Shown here piece after piece: positions 53,838 through 63,578 of a stretch of DNA of 64,000 bases. Source of the stretch: Alcaligenaceae bacterium (GTDB lineage Bacteria; Pseudomonadota; Gammaproteobacteria; Burkholderiales; Burkholderiaceae_B); contig JACCEN010000005.1 of the NCBI GenBank assembly GCA_013416435.1, positions 233,201-297,200 of the forward strand. Reading direction: 5' to 3'. Within the stretch, counting starts at the first letter, position 1, and the number at the start of each line of letters is the position of its first letter. A program made the position numbers and the translations under genes. Under the pieces are notes generated by a model. The model was given only the letters and a program-made list of their open reading frames with translations. It was not told where the DNA came from and made no database searches.

Positions 53838-55037
53838 ATGGCCCGGATGAAGCGAACAACTCGGTTATTGATATTGGTCGGAATGCTCGGCATCCTGGCC
53901 GTTCTGGGCTACCGGCAATGGCAAGGACCCGTGATCGGCGCCTATCGTCTTTCAGCCATGACGCTGGTGCAGAACGTGGTCGCGACCGGGCGGGTCGTTT
54001 CATCCTCCCGGGCTCAGGTCGGATCGGAGATCACAGGCGTGGTGATGGAGCGGCGGGTCGAAGAAGGGCAGCGCGTCGCGGTCGGCGACGTATTGCTGAC
54101 GCTGCGCGCCGACGAGTTCGAGGCGCGCCGCCGTGAGGCGCAATCCGAGCTGGATCAGTTGCGGCGCGCCAGATGGCCGCAAGCGCAGGCGCGGCTGCGG
54201 CAGGCTCAGGCCCAGCTCGTGCAGGCACGCCGCGAAGCCGACCGGCGCAAGGTGCTGCTGGCGTCGCGGGCCATCCCGCGCGAGGTCAAGGAACAGGCCG
54301 ACAACGCCTTGGCCACCGCCTTGGCCGATGAGCAGCAGGCGCAGCTGGAGGCGGCTCGGCTGTCGCCGGACGGCACCGAGGAAGCATTGCTGCGCGAACG
54401 TCTGGCGGCTGCCGAGGCGGCGTTGTCCAAGACAGTCCTGCGGGCGGGCTTCAACGGCACGGTCCTGGTCAAGGCGGTAGAGGCCGGCGACCTCGTGCAG
54501 CCCGGCCAGGTCCTGTTCGAGCTCGCGCGCGACAGTGGTGTCGAGGTCCTGGTGCCGCTGGACGAGCGGAATCTGGGTGTACTGGCGCTGGGCCAGCTCG
54601 CTGTCTGCATCGCCGATGCCTATCCCACGGAAAGCTTCCATGCGAAGGTCAAGCGTATCGCGCCGAGCATCGATCCCATGCGCGGCACGGTGGATGTCCG
54701 CTTGGCCATCGACTCGCCGCCGCCTTATTTGCGCGACGACCTGACTGTAACGGTGAATATATCGACGGGCCGGCGCGAGAACGCGATCGCGGTTCCCAAC
54801 GACGGCCTGTTCGAACAGCGGAACAATGCGGCGGTGGTGTTCGCCGTGCGGAACGGCGTCGTGGAGCGCGTGCCCGTCGAACTGGGCCTGAAAGGCCTTG
54901 TCATGACGGAGGTGACGAGCGGCTTGCGTGACGGAGACCGGGTGCTCAATCGCAACGACGTCAAAGCCGGCACGCGCGTGCGCCTGACGGAGCTGGCGCT
55001 TCCTTTGGCGCGTCCGGAAATTGGGACGAACCCATGA
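53838..55037 (+). CDS. HlyD/MacA-type periplasmic adaptor protein
   Basis: 399 residues. One N-terminal membrane anchor (LLILVGMLGILAVLGYRQW), then lipoyl half-motifs, a coiled-coil hairpin (about 95-195, ARRREAQSELDQLRRA, RLRQAQAQLVQARREADRRKVLL) and beta-barrel and membrane-proximal domains (VLVKAVEAGDLVQPGQVLFELA, GLRDGDRVLNRNDVKAG). It links an ABC pump to the outer membrane. ATG 53838 or 53847 (MKRTT) could start it. First gene of a three-gene operon. Confidence 0.88.
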   Translation: MARMKRTTRLLILVGMLGILAVLGYRQWQGPVIGAYRLSAMTLVQNVVATGRVVSSSRAQVGSEITGVVMERRVEEGQRVAVGDVLLTLRADEFEARRREAQSELDQLRRARWPQAQARLRQAQAQLVQARREADRRKVLLASRAIPREVKEQADNALATALADEQQAQLEAARLSPDGTEEALLRERLAAAEAALSKTVLRAGFNGTVLVKAVEAGDLVQPGQVLFELARDSGVEVLVPLDERNLGVLALGQLAVCIADAYPTESFHAKVKRIAPSIDPMRGTVDVRLAIDSPPPYLRDDLTVTVNISTGRRENAIAVPNDGLFEQRNNAAVVFAVRNGVVERVPVELGLKGLVMTEVTSGLRDGDRVLNRNDVKAGTRVRLTELALPLARPEIGTNP

Positions 55038-55064
55038 TTTTCCGATGATGGCGGAACAAGACAT

Positions 55065-56267
55065 ATGTGGCTCGAAGCACTCGTTGCGGTGAGGTTCCTG
55101 CGTCAGGGCTGGTCCCAGACGCTCATGATCCTCGTGGGTGTAACGGTAGGCGTGGCGGTTATCGTGTTCGTCACGACGCTGATCAATGGCCTGCAGGCCA
55201 ACATCATCGAGCGTACGCTGGGCACCCAGTCCCATATCAGGGTGGAGCCCAAAAAGGAGGTCAACCGGCTCGCGTCCTTGCCGGAGGGCCAGCAAGGCCT
55301 GCTGCTGGAGGACGAGCGCGCGCAGCGGTTGCGCTCGATCAATAACTGGATACAGTTCCGGGACATCTTGGACACGCTCCCGGAAGTGAAGGCCGTTTCC
55401 CCCATCGTGTCCGGGCCGGCTTATGTCCGCCGCGGAGACGTCCTTAAGGCTGTCTCGTTGATGGGTGTCGATCCGCCGCGCTATGAACGCATCATTCGTA
55501 TCAACGACCATATGGTCCTGGGCGGCTTCAGTCTTTCAGCGGGCGATGCGATCGTCGGGCGCCTGCTCGCGGACGAGCTCGGCGCGACCATCGGCAGCCG
55601 GCTGCGGCTGGACACGGGTGAAGGAACAACGGCGGTGGTGACGGTCAAGGGCATTTTTCAGCTTGGAGTGCGCGAACTGGATCTCCGCTATGTCTATATC
55701 GACATGAAACAGGCGCAGGCGCTGCTGGGCATTCCCGGAGGCGTCACGCTGATCGACCTGACCGTATCCGATCTGTTTTCGGCCAATGACGTCGCGCGAC
55801 GGATAGAACGGCTGACGGGGTTGAAAGCGGAAAGCTGGATCGAGACCAATTCCCAGTTGATGAACGCCTTGACGTCGCAACGCATCGCAACCAACATGGT
55901 CAGCTTCTTCGTGGCGGTGTCGGTGGCCTTCGGCATAGCGAGCGTACTGGCAGTGAGCGTCACGCAGCGCACGCGCGAGATCGGGATACTCAGGGCGATG
56001 GGAGCGCGCCGCGGCCAGGTGCTCAGGGTCTTCTTGTTGCAGGGAGGTCTGCTGGGCCTGGCCGGATCCATCGGCGGCGTCATGGTGGGCATCGGCCTTG
56101 TGTGGGGATTCAACACCTTTGGTCCGAAACTGTTCTATATACCTTTGTCGGTCGCGCTGATTCCCCTGACCATGCTCGCTGCGACCGCGACGGGTGTTCT
56201 GGCGGCCGCGGCGCCCGCCGCCCGGGCTTCGCGGCTGCATCCGGTGGAGGCCATACGCTATGTCTGA
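55065..56267 (+). CDS. FtsX/MacB-type ABC transporter permease (DevC-like)
   Basis: 400 residues. Four transmembrane helices: one N-terminal ([23 protein letters not shown]) and three C-terminal (about 275-395), with a large periplasmic domain (about 45-265), as in MacB/LolC/DevC proteins. [36 protein letters not shown] is the FtsX cytoplasmic coupling loop. Gene order adaptor-permease-ATPase is the DevBCA order. Its stop overlaps the ATPase start. Confidence 0.88.
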   Translation: MWLEALVAVRFLRQGWSQTLMILVGVTVGVAVIVFVTTLINGLQANIIERTLGTQSHIRVEPKKEVNRLASLPEGQQGLLLEDERAQRLRSINNWIQFRDILDTLPEVKAVSPIVSGPAYVRRGDVLKAVSLMGVDPPRYERIIRINDHMVLGGFSLSAGDAIVGRLLADELGATIGSRLRLDTGEGTTAVVTVKGIFQLGVRELDLRYVYIDMKQAQALLGIPGGVTLIDLTVSDLFSANDVARRIERLTGLKAESWIETNSQLMNALTSQRIATNMVSFFVAVSVAFGIASVLAVSVTQRTREIGILRAMGARRGQVLRVFLLQGGLLGLAGSIGGVMVGIGLVWGFNTFGPKLFYIPLSVALIPLTMLAATATGVLAAAAPAARASRLHPVEAIRYV

Positions 56268-57000
56268 CGCAGCCATGCATGAAGCAGCGCCGGTACTGAG
56301 GCTGGAAGGGCTGCGCAAGTCCTACAACGTGGGCAAGCCGAACGAGGCCGAGGTCTTGCATGGGCTGGACCTGGAGATCGGACGCCACGATTTTGCAGCC
56401 TTGGTCGGGCCATCCGGCTCGGGCAAAAGCACCTTGTTGAACATGCTCGGATTGCTCGATCAGCCGACTGCGGGAGAACTGTATTTGCTGGGCCAGCCCA
56501 CAAGGGGCATGGATGATGCGGCCCGGACGGCTTTGCGGGGCGTCAGCATCGGTTTCGTTTTCCAGTTCCATCACCTCATACAGGCATTCGACGCGCTCGA
56601 GAACGTTCTGATGCCCATCATGGTGGCCAAAGGGAAGCCCAGCACCGAAGAGCGCGATCGCGCCCGCGCCTTGCTGGCGGAGGTCGGCCTCGAAGCATAC
56701 GTGCACAAGAAGCCGGACGAGCTCTCCGGCGGCCAGCAGCAGCGCGTGGCGATCGCCCGCGCACTGATCACGCGCCCCGCGCTGTTGCTGGCCGATGAGC
56801 CGACCGGAAATCTGGATACGCGGACGGCTTCCTCGGTCTTCGACTTGTTTCGCAAGTTCAACCGCGAGTATGGCTGTGCCGTGCTGCTCGTCACCCACGA
56901 CCCTCGCCTGTCGGCCATCTGCGACCGCAAGATCACCTTGGTGGATGGCCGGATCGAATCGGACCTGGGGTCAGACCCCGTACGGGGTCTGACTTTTTGA
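56260..57000 (+). CDS. ABC transporter ATP-binding protein (LolD/DevA-like)
   Basis: 246 residues. Walker [11 protein letters not shown]-loop [10 protein letters not shown], signature [15 protein letters not shown], Walker [14 protein letters not shown]-loop LLVTHD. ATG 56260 overlaps the permease gene by 8 bp. No outer-membrane component is present. The normal domain ends [23 protein letters not shown] and the stop are made by repeat copy A17. Confidence 0.92.
   Translation: MSDAAMHEAAPVLRLEGLRKSYNVGKPNEAEVLHGLDLEIGRHDFAALVGPSGSGKSTLLNMLGLLDQPTAGELYLLGQPTRGMDDAARTALRGVSIGFVFQFHHLIQAFDALENVLMPIMVAKGKPSTEERDRARALLAEVGLEAYVHKKPDELSGGQQQRVAIARALITRPALLLADEPTGNLDTRTASSVFDLFRKFNREYGCAVLLVTHDPRLSAICDRKITLVDGRIESDLGSDPVRGLTF
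56967..56996. repeat. 30-bp double palindrome, copy A17 (decayed right arm)
   Basis: Left arm perfect (56967-56979), centre GTAC, right arm GGGGTCTGAC followed by TTT instead of CCC. It encodes the ATPase C-terminus. Confidence 0.9.
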
Positions 57001-57003
57001 TCT

Positions 57004-57033
57004 GGGGTCAGACCCCATGCGGGGTCTGACCCC
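57004..57033. repeat. 30-bp double palindrome, copy A18
   Basis: Perfect arms, centre ATGC. Lies between the convergent ABC ATPase and EAL genes. Confidence 0.95.
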
Positions 57034-57047
57034 TCTTCCCGGTTTTT

Positions 57048-57077
57048 GGGGTCAGACCCCGTATGGGGTCTGACCCC
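57048..57077. repeat. 30-bp double palindrome, copy A19
   Basis: Perfect arms, centre GTAT. Encodes RGQTPYGV and the stop (57052-57054) of the GGDEF-EAL-REC gene on the minus strand. Confidence 0.95.
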
Positions 57078-59433
57078 TCAGGTCAGCGCCGGGCTTCCGG
57101 TCCTTGAACGCCTGTTGGACGTCGCTGCGCAGTCCTTCGTCGTCCCAGGGCTTGGTCAGATACTTGTAAATGGCGCCGCGGTTGATCGCGTCGGTGACGG
57201 ATTTGAGCTCGGTGTAGCCCGAAAGAATCATGCGTACCGTGTTGGGATAGAGATCCTTGACCTTGCTGAAGAATTCGGTGCCATTCATTTCGGGCATGCG
57301 TTGATCGCACACCACGACCTGTACGTCATGTGTCGCCAGGATATTGAAGGCCTCTCCTGGGTTGGTTGCGGTGAGTATCTGGTAGCCGTCGCGGCGCAGC
57401 AGGCGAACCAATGCATTCAATACGTTTTTTTCGTCGTCGATGAGCAGCAGCACGCGGTCGGACGTCGGCACGTCGGGCGTGTCCGGCAGGGCGATTCGGC
57501 AGTTGCCAGCGCTGAGATTCGAAATCAGTGCGTCCATGGGGACCGGGCGGGCCAGCAGATAGCCCTGGAATTCGTCGCAGTAGTTCCGCTTCAGGAAGGC
57601 GAGCTGCGCTTCGGTTTCTATTCCTTCCGCGACCACCCTCAACCCCAGGTGGTGCGCCATCGAGATGATGCCTTGGGAAATCGCGGCGTCGGCGGCATCC
57701 GTCACGATGTCCGTCACGAAGCTGCGGTCTATCTTGATCTTGTCGACGGGCAGGTTCTTGAGGTAATTGAGACTCGAATAGCCCGTGCCGAAGTCATCGA
57801 TGGATGTAAACAGGCCGATGCCGCGCAATTCCGCCAGCTTGGTGACGGCCTCTTCCTTGTTGGCCAACAGCAGGCTTTCGGTGATTTCGATTTCCAGCGC
57901 CGTGCCGGGCAGGCCTGCGTTGTGCAGCGCGCGGCGTATGCTCTGGACGAAGTCGGCCCGCTGGAAATACAGGGGCGAGATATTGACGACAACACGCACA
58001 TCCAGCAGGCCGTGCTTGCGCAATGTATGGCAGGCCTGGCAGGCGGTTTCCAGCGCCCATTCGGTCAGGCGTATGATCTGGCCGGTTTCCTCGGCCAGGG
58101 GAATGAACTGCGAAGGTTGTATGAGCCCGCGTTCGGGATGGCGCCAGCGCAGCAGGCTCTCGACGCTGACGACGCGGCCGGTGAGACCGTCGACGATAGG
58201 CTGGTAATGCAATTCCAGTGCATCGGTGTCCATGGCTTGCTGGAGGTCGTTGCGCAGCGCCAGGCGCTTTGCAATTGCGGCGCTCATGTCGTGGGTATAC
58301 ATATGCCAGGTATTTCTGCCTTCCTGCTTGGCTCGGAGCATGGCCAGGTCGGCCTCCCGTATGAGCTCCAGCGGATCTTCCACGTTGCCGCTCGAAACCC
58401 GTATGCCGGCGCTCGCGCTTGCGCGCAGCCCGCCGTGCTCGACGAAATACGGTTGCGCCAGCGCCTGTATCAGTTCACGAGTGTATTGTTCGACTTCGGG
58501 CTGCGGCAGGCCGGTGAACAGCACGACGAATTCGTCGCTGGTCAGGTGCGCCACCATGCCTTTGCCGCTCACGAGCTCCTGCATGCGCTGAGAGGCCCGG
58601 ACAAGGAGCTTGTCGCCGATGGCGTGGCCCAGCGAGTTATTGATGAACTCGATCCCGTCCAGGTCGAGAAAGACGACGGCCACATTGGTTTTTTCCTTGC
58701 GGGCCTGCTCGCAGGCGGCACGGAGGCGCTTTTCCAGCACGCGGCGATTGGGAAGGCCGGTGAGCGGATCGCGCAGGGCGTAGTCGCGCAGGCGCAGGGA
58801 CTGGACCTGCGCGACGCGCGTCAGGTGCAGGCTTACCATGAACAGGAAAGTGATGACCAGGCCCGTCAGGAAAAAAAGCTCTGGCAGGAGACTGAAAGTG
58901 TCGTCCTGGGGGGCTGCACGCGTGGCGTCGGCCAGGAAGCACGAGGCCAGGACTGTCGCCGCTGCGCCCAGGACGATGACGATGAGGCTGGATCGCATCG
59001 AGGCGGTCGGCTGCGTTTCGATGGTTGCCGGCATCCAGATGGCCAGCATGGAGCCCGCCACGACGAGCAGGCTGCCCAGATTGGCGGCCGGCGGCCGGCC
59101 CAGAGGCCAAAAGGCGGCCCATTCGGGTGCGCCCCGAAATATCAATATGAGCGCCAGCGAGGCAACGCCAAGGGCGGTGGAGAGCCTGGGTTTGCTCCAG
59201 GCCAGGCAAAGCAGGCTGCCGCAAGCGAAGAGGCCTCCGGCGAAGGCGGTGGAGATCAGCACGCTCTCCGGCGCTGCCCCCGTTTGCGCATAGATCCAAT
59301 GCATCGCCCAGGCGCCCAGCGCCATGGCGACCACGGCGATCGAAAGCACTTGCAGCAGCAAGTGTTGCACGCCGGGAAGGCGTAAGGAGTAAGCGTCCCC
59401 ATTGCGCTGGCCAGGGAGGGGAAATATATTCAC
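57052..59433 (-). CDS. Membrane-bound GGDEF-EAL protein with C-terminal receiver domain
   Basis: 793 residues. Six hydrophobic segments (about 22-205), degenerate GGDEF (about 225-375; active site reads TSDEF), EAL (about 390-640) and receiver (about 665-785). The EAL site looks intact: [45 protein letters not shown] and [10 protein letters not shown], so phosphodiesterase activity on cyclic-di-GMP is predicted while cyclase activity is not. Receiver: [29 protein letters not shown] receiver at the C-terminus is unusual. Overlaps the upstream gene by 4 bp; last residues come from copy A19. Confidence 0.9.
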   Translation of the reverse strand: MNIFPLPGQRNGDAYSLRLPGVQHLLLQVLSIAVVAMALGAWAMHWIYAQTGAAPESVLISTAFAGGLFACGSLLCLAWSKPRLSTALGVASLALILIFRGAPEWAAFWPLGRPPAANLGSLLVVAGSMLAIWMPATIETQPTASMRSSLIVIVLGAAATVLASCFLADATRAAPQDDTFSLLPELFFLTGLVITFLFMVSLHLTRVAQVQSLRLRDYALRDPLTGLPNRRVLEKRLRAACEQARKEKTNVAVVFLDLDGIEFINNSLGHAIGDKLLVRASQRMQELVSGKGMVAHLTSDEFVVLFTGLPQPEVEQYTRELIQALAQPYFVEHGGLRASASAGIRVSSGNVEDPLELIREADLAMLRAKQEGRNTWHMYTHDMSAAIAKRLALRNDLQQAMDTDALELHYQPIVDGLTGRVVSVESLLRWRHPERGLIQPSQFIPLAEETGQIIRLTEWALETACQACHTLRKHGLLDVRVVVNISPLYFQRADFVQSIRRALHNAGLPGTALEIEITESLLLANKEEAVTKLAELRGIGLFTSIDDFGTGYSSLNYLKNLPVDKIKIDRSFVTDIVTDAADAAISQGIISMAHHLGLRVVAEGIETEAQLAFLKRNYCDEFQGYLLARPVPMDALISNLSAGNCRIALPDTPDVPTSDRVLLLIDDEKNVLNALVRLLRRDGYQILTATNPGEAFNILATHDVQVVVCDQRMPEMNGTEFFSKVKDLYPNTVRMILSGYTELKSVTDAINRGAIYKYLTKPWDDEGLRSDVQQAFKDRKPGADLRGQTPYGV

Positions 59434-60770
59434 TGGATTGGATCCTGCTCCGGCTGCACTACGTGAAAGATGTAATGGACACCGGCATTGTTCTCGAAGT
59501 TACGCAGTTTTTCAATCAGCCGTTCGCTGATCAGCTTGCCCTTGCTGAGCAGCAGGGTGCCTTCGGCCGAGTACAGGTTCTTGGCAATGACCATGCCCGG
59601 TATCAGGCTGATGGACGCCAGTTCCAGGATGTTGGAATCGGCGGGTTCCTCGTCCTTTTTTTCTTCGGTCGTGAATGCAAGGAATTCGTCGAAAAGCAAG
59701 GGATCGTACACGCTGCCGCGATTCAACCTCATGATCTCCAGGGCTTCTTCCGGCGTAAGCGGTTTCGGCGCGATCATGCCCATCTGCATTTCGATGTAGT
59801 CGACGGCCAGTTTGAGCAAACGGGATCCCCATGGAATGGCGTCGCCGGACAGCCGGTCCGGAAATCCCGCGCCGTCCCAGCGCTCCAGATGGTGATAGAT
59901 GATTTGCGCGGCGCGTGCAGCGGGCTCGAGCGCCGTCAACAGGTTCTCGCCGATACGGGGATACTGGCGATACTGCGCGGTTTGCGCGCTTTCCAGCTTC
60001 TCCAGGGGCAAAGCGATCATTTCATCCCGCCATGTCAGCTTGCCGACGTTATACAGGGCGGCGGCCATTTCGAGATCTTGCCGTTCCTTGGGGTCCATGT
60101 CGCGCAGATCGCAGAAGCGCCGGACGAGCTCGATGACTTTCCGGTTGGTCTGCCGGCTTCTGGGCAGGCGCTGGTTGATGAGCGATGAAAAAACCTCGGT
60201 CGCGGTAACGAAGCTGTGCTGCAGGTCGGAATAGGCCTTGTCCAGCAGCGCCGTCGCTTGCGAAAGCTCGGCGGTACGTTCCTGTACCCGGGCTTCCAGT
60301 GTTTCGTTAAGGCGCTGCAGTGCTTCGTTCTGTTCGTGGGCCAGCTTCTGCAGGCGCTCTCGCTCTTTTTCAGCGTTTCGATGAGCCAGGCTCTGCTCGA
60401 TGATCCAGATGAGCTCGCCGTCGTCCCACGGTTTGGTGATGTATCGATAGATATGGCCGTCGTTGATGGCCTGGATGGTTGCGGAAATGTCGACATGGCC
60501 GGTAAGCAGCATGCGTATGCAGTCGGGCCAGCGGCGCCGGATCTCTCCGAGCAGCGTCGCGCCGTCCATGGCGGGCATGCGGACATCGGAGATCACCAGG
60601 TCCACGACATAGGTTTCCATGAGCGACACAGCCGCTGCGCCGTTGTCCGCCGCCAGTATGCGATAAGGCTTCCGGTACAGCGCCCGTTTGATGCTGTTCG
60701 GGATGTATGGGTCGTCATCAACCAAGAGCAGGGTTGCGCTGTACTGCTCGCCGGACTGTTCAGACTGCAT
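59430..60770 (-). CDS. Response regulator with degenerate HD-GYP domain
   Basis: 446 residues. Receiver (about 12-130: LLVDDDPYIPNSI, LVISDVRMPAMDG, LLTGH, ITKPWDD), coiled coil (about 135-195), HD-GYP-like domain (about 200-335). Key residues are lost: the HD dyad is YN (AALYNVGKL), the next ligand His is Tyr (QYPRIGENLL), HHExxDG is HHLERWDG and GYP is GFP. Catalysis of cyclic-di-GMP hydrolysis is therefore unlikely; a binding or regulatory role is inferred. A C-terminal domain (about 365-446) follows. It overlaps both operon neighbours. Confidence 0.87.
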   Translation of the reverse strand: MQSEQSGEQYSATLLLVDDDPYIPNSIKRALYRKPYRILAADNGAAAVSLMETYVVDLVISDVRMPAMDGATLLGEIRRRWPDCIRMLLTGHVDISATIQAINDGHIYRYITKPWDDGELIWIIEQSLAHRNAEKERERLQKLAHEQNEALQRLNETLEARVQERTAELSQATALLDKAYSDLQHSFVTATEVFSSLINQRLPRSRQTNRKVIELVRRFCDLRDMDPKERQDLEMAAALYNVGKLTWRDEMIALPLEKLESAQTAQYRQYPRIGENLLTALEPAARAAQIIYHHLERWDGAGFPDRLSGDAIPWGSRLLKLAVDYIEMQMGMIAPKPLTPEEALEIMRLNRGSVYDPLLFDEFLAFTTEEKKDEEPADSNILELASISLIPGMVIAKNLYSAEGTLLLSKGKLISERLIEKLRNFENNAGVHYIFHVVQPEQDPIQ

Positions 60771-62031
60771 TGGATGGCTCCTTGGCCGCCGCCTGCTTGA
60801 TGGGTAGCCAGACTCGAAAGCGTGTGCCTTTGCCGAGCTCGCTGAATACTTCTATGCGTCCCTGGTGTTTCTGAATGATGCTGTTCGACAGCGCAAGCCC
60901 CAGGCCGGTGCCCTGGCCCAAAGGCTTGGTGGTGAAAAAGGGCTCGAAAATGCGTTGCGAACTTGCCTCGTCGATGCCTTTGCCGGTGTCTTCGACTTCC
61001 AGCCAGGCCTCGGTGTCTTTTGTTCCTGTGCGGATGGTGATCGTGCCCGTGGTCGCGATGGCCTGCGCGGCATTGACGACCAGGTTCAGCACGACTTGCT
61101 TGATCTGGGAGATATCGCATTCCACCGGCGGCAATTGCCCGTATTCCTTGACGATGACCGCTTTCTGGCGGATGTCGTTGCCGGCGATGCTGAGCGTGGA
61201 TTCGATGCCCTGGTGCAGATCGACCGCGCAGAATCCGTTGGTTCCGATGTGGGAAAAATCCTGGAGCGACGAAATGATGCGCTTGATGCGGCCAATGCCC
61301 TCTTCGGATTCCTGAATCAGCGCTTCGACGTCGCTGCGTATGTATTGATAGTCCAGATTCTGCTTGAGCCGGCGTATTTCGTCGAGGCTATCGAGGTCTT
61401 CAACGGTATCGACTATTTTGATCAGGTCGCGGACATAGCTTGCCAGGGTCTTGAGATTCGAGAAGACATAGCCGACCGGATTGTTGATTTCATGGGCGAC
61501 ACCCGCCGCGAGCTGCCCGATGCTGGCCAGCTTGTCGGAGCGCAGCAACTGATCGTTGGCACATTCGAGTTCGCCAAGCAAGCGCTGTTGGTCTATGCGG
61601 GTCTGACGTATTTCTTGCAGTGCGCGGCTGAAGCTCTTGTGGAACGGACTGGTGTTGCGAGGGGGGAATTCGCAAAAAAACAGCGCGTAGTACGGGCAGC
61701 CATCGGTATCGATGAAAGAAAAATACAGCAGGCCGTGCAGCACCCGAGGCGTTTCACCCGCCGCCTGTATGTGGATTTCCAATTGGGTATGGTCATCGTC
61801 GGCGATGACCGCCTTGCCGGCGTAGTCGTCGCAAAGCCGCAGCACCGCGGCTAGAGCGGTGGCATCGATGCCCTGGTAGATGGAAGCCGGCTCCCGGCCG
61901 GCGGCGTCGTTGCCGATGCCGGTTTGCGTGACCATGTAGCTGTTTGCGAAATACAGCATATGATTTTTGTCGAGCACGATGAAGCCCAACGGCGCTACGT
62001 TCTGAAGGTCACGGAATAGTTCTTGCATCAT
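60760..62031 (-). CDS. Soluble PAS-type sensor histidine kinase
   Basis: 423 residues from ATG 62031 (a second ATG follows at 62028). PAS-like sensor (about 1-125, VAPLGFIVLDKNHMLYFANSYM), helical linker, H box GQLAAGVAHEINNPVGYVFSNL, N box QVVLNLVVNAAQAI, G1 DTGKGI, G2 GQGTGLGLALSNSI. No membrane helix, so it senses an internal signal. First gene of the operon; likely donor to the receivers in the next two genes. No strong ribosome-binding site is seen. Confidence 0.9.
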   Translation of the reverse strand: MMQELFRDLQNVAPLGFIVLDKNHMLYFANSYMVTQTGIGNDAAGREPASIYQGIDATALAAVLRLCDDYAGKAVIADDDHTQLEIHIQAAGETPRVLHGLLYFSFIDTDGCPYYALFFCEFPPRNTSPFHKSFSRALQEIRQTRIDQQRLLGELECANDQLLRSDKLASIGQLAAGVAHEINNPVGYVFSNLKTLASYVRDLIKIVDTVEDLDSLDEIRRLKQNLDYQYIRSDVEALIQESEEGIGRIKRIISSLQDFSHIGTNGFCAVDLHQGIESTLSIAGNDIRQKAVIVKEYGQLPPVECDISQIKQVVLNLVVNAAQAIATTGTITIRTGTKDTEAWLEVEDTGKGIDEASSQRIFEPFFTTKPLGQGTGLGLALSNSIIQKHQGRIEVFSELGKGTRFRVWLPIKQAAAKEPSNAV

Positions 62032-62302
62032 TTTAATATAGGATTTTTCCTGCTTCGCAGAGGGGATCCGCCAAAACCAGGTATGCAATGCAACTGAGTA
62101 GAATAGTCCGGCAACCGTTGTAACGATATACCGAGAAGGGTTATTTTACATGAAGATACATTTTTGTCGCCCGTCGGGATTGAAGTTCCGCCTTTGATTT
62201 CGGCGGGGCGCCTTTTCCGTTTTGAATTCGGGTCAGCTTCAAGGCCGTCGGCATGAAAGGCCGCCGCTATAAAAGCAAATAGCGCAAAGTAAACGGGCAA
62301 AG

Positions 62303-62340
62303 AAAAAACCGCCTAGAGAGTTGGAGCTCTAGGCGGTTTT
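62303..62340. terminator. Bidirectional terminator between tRNA-Arg and the kinase operon
   Basis: Stem ACCGCCTAGAG (62308-62318) with CTCTAGGCGGT (62327-62337), 8-nt loop, A6 on the left and T4 on the right. It ends the minus-strand tRNA-Arg transcript. Confidence 0.88.
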
Positions 62341-62366
62341 CAACCAGTTTATGAACTGGGTAATTC

Positions 62367-62443
62367 TGGCGCGGCTGGCAGGATTCGAACCCACGACCCC
62401 TTGGTTCGTAGCCAAGTACTCTATCCAACTGAGCTACAGCCGC
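62367..62443 (-). tRNA. tRNA-Arg(ACG)
   Basis: 77 nt with encoded CCA (complement at 62367-62369). Acceptor stem GCGGCTG pairs with CAGCCGC. The anticodon stem CTTGG/CCAAG encloses CTACGAA, anticodon ACG (A34 expected to become inosine). T-arm GTGGGTTCGAATCC. Confidence 0.97.
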
Positions 62444-62498
62444 TGTGAAAGAGGCGTAACTATAACACGGTTTTTTTTTCTTGTCACGGCGGGGGTTG

Positions 62499-62528
62499 GG
62501 GGTCAGACCCCGCATGGGGTCTGACCCC
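62499..62528. repeat. 30-bp double palindrome, copy A20
   Basis: Perfect arms, centre GCAT. Lies 6 bp beyond the stop of the glycosylase gene. Confidence 0.95.
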
Positions 62529-62534
62529 TCAAGA

Positions 62535-63098
62535 TCATTTCTTCGACACATGCGGATTGTCCTCTATATAGAAGCGCAGCGGGCGGGCGGCCCAGTCGCC
62601 GGCATAGTCCACGCCTATGCGTGGCCGGGTGACGATGGAAAAGGGCGGCGCCTGTTCGGCTTCTGCAATATAGAGGTCATCGCTGCATAGATCGTGGCCA
62701 TAGTGGGACTTGTCTATGCCCATGGCCTTGCACAGGCGGCCCGGGCCGTTTGCGGGAGCCGCGAGATTGGCCACGGGCTCCAGTGCGCGCAGCAGCACCG
62801 CGGTGCCGGTGCCTGGAGCGTCGGTCACGACATTCATGCAGTGGTGCATGCCATAGATGAGATAGACATAGACATGGCCCGGCGGGCCGAACATGGCGCG
62901 AGTCCGGGGAGTAAGGCCCTTTGACGAGTGGGCCGCCAAGTCTTGCGGCCCGAGATAGGCTTCGACCTCGACGATACGCCCGATCCGGGCGATTTCACCG
63001 ATGCGGTGCACAAGAAGCTTGCCCAACAGGTCTTGGGCCACGAGTACGGTGTCCCGGTCGTAAAAAGACCGGGGCAGCATGGGCGGCAGGCTGTACAT
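62535..63098 (-). CDS. 3-methyladenine DNA glycosylase, AAG/MPG family
   Basis: 187 residues. LPRSFYDRDTVLVAQDLLGKLLVH, the catalytic glutamate in GRIVEVEAYLG, DLAAHSSKGLTPRTRAMFGPPGHVYVYLIYGMHHCMNVV and GPGRLCKAMGID are family signatures. It removes 3-methyladenine and other alkylated purines. Start ATG 63098 preferred; ATG 63125 (nine codons more) is possible, and neither has a clear ribosome-binding site. Confidence 0.92.
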   Translation of the reverse strand: MYSLPPMLPRSFYDRDTVLVAQDLLGKLLVHRIGEIARIGRIVEVEAYLGPQDLAAHSSKGLTPRTRAMFGPPGHVYVYLIYGMHHCMNVVTDAPGTGTAVLLRALEPVANLAAPANGPGRLCKAMGIDKSHYGHDLCSDDLYIAEAEQAPPFSIVTRPRIGVDYAGDWAARPLRFYIEDNPHVSKK

Positions 63099-63163
63099 AG
63101 GGGAAAGTGTCACGTCGCGATACAAAAAAAGGCGTAATTTGTTGAATATACTCGAGGATACAG

Positions 63164-63190
63164 TTGACGCGCGTTTCCCTTATCTATAGC
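63164..63190 (+). promoter_or_regulatory. Candidate cold-shock gene promoter
   Basis: TTGACG (63164-63169) and TATAGC (63185-63190) with a 15-bp spacer. It would give a leader of about 130 nt before the ATG, typical for cspA-type mRNAs. The leader contains three AGTAC repeats (63220-63248). Spacing is short, so this is tentative. Confidence 0.3.
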
Positions 63191-63323
63191 ATGGCAGACT
63201 AGATTTTCAAGTTCGTTGAAGTTAGTACAAATTCAGTACCTCAGTACTTTTTTGCTCAAATCTCTACACCTTGACAGTCTTCCTTAAAGGGCATGTCGCT
63301 CAATTTTTATAGGGATTGCAAAA

Positions 63324-63533
63324 ATGCAAACTGAAATCGGTATTGTTAAATGGTTCAACAACGAAAAAGGCTATGGTTTCATCAAGCCTGAATCGGGTGG
63401 CAAGGACCTCTTCGCTCACCACACCGACATCCTCGGTACAGGCTTCAAGTCGCTCGAAGAGAACCAGCGCGTTTCCTTCGTAGCATCGGAAGGCCAAAAA
63501 GGCCCCCAAGCCAAGTCCATCCAGGTCCTGTAA
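63324..63533 (+). CDS. cspA: Cold-shock protein, CspA family
   Basis: 69-residue single OB-fold RNA chaperone. RNP1 is [12 protein letters not shown]2-like [23 protein letters not shown] is diagnostic. A long leader (about 130-200 nt) precedes it and a strong terminator follows. AGGGAT precedes the ATG. Confidence 0.95.
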   Translation: MQTEIGIVKWFNNEKGYGFIKPESGGKDLFAHHTDILGTGFKSLEENQRVSFVASEGQKGPQAKSIQVL

Positions 63534-63547
63534 TACAGTCCTGATGC

Positions 63548-63578
63548 AAAAAAACCCACCGCAAGGTGGGTTTTTTTT
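63548..63578 (+). terminator. Rho-independent terminator of the cold-shock gene
   Basis: A7, stem CCCACC (63555-63560) with GGTGGG (63565-63570), GCAA loop, T8 (63571-63578). The next base is the first of the group II intron. Confidence 0.93.

Noticed and set aside
54000..55511. 503-codon open frame on the - strand
   Set aside because: Antisense to the adaptor and permease genes of the efflux operon.
57046..59385. 779-codon open frame on the + strand
   Set aside because: It is exactly antisense to the GGDEF-EAL-REC gene, whose domains are unmistakable; long antisense frames are expected in GC-rich DNA.
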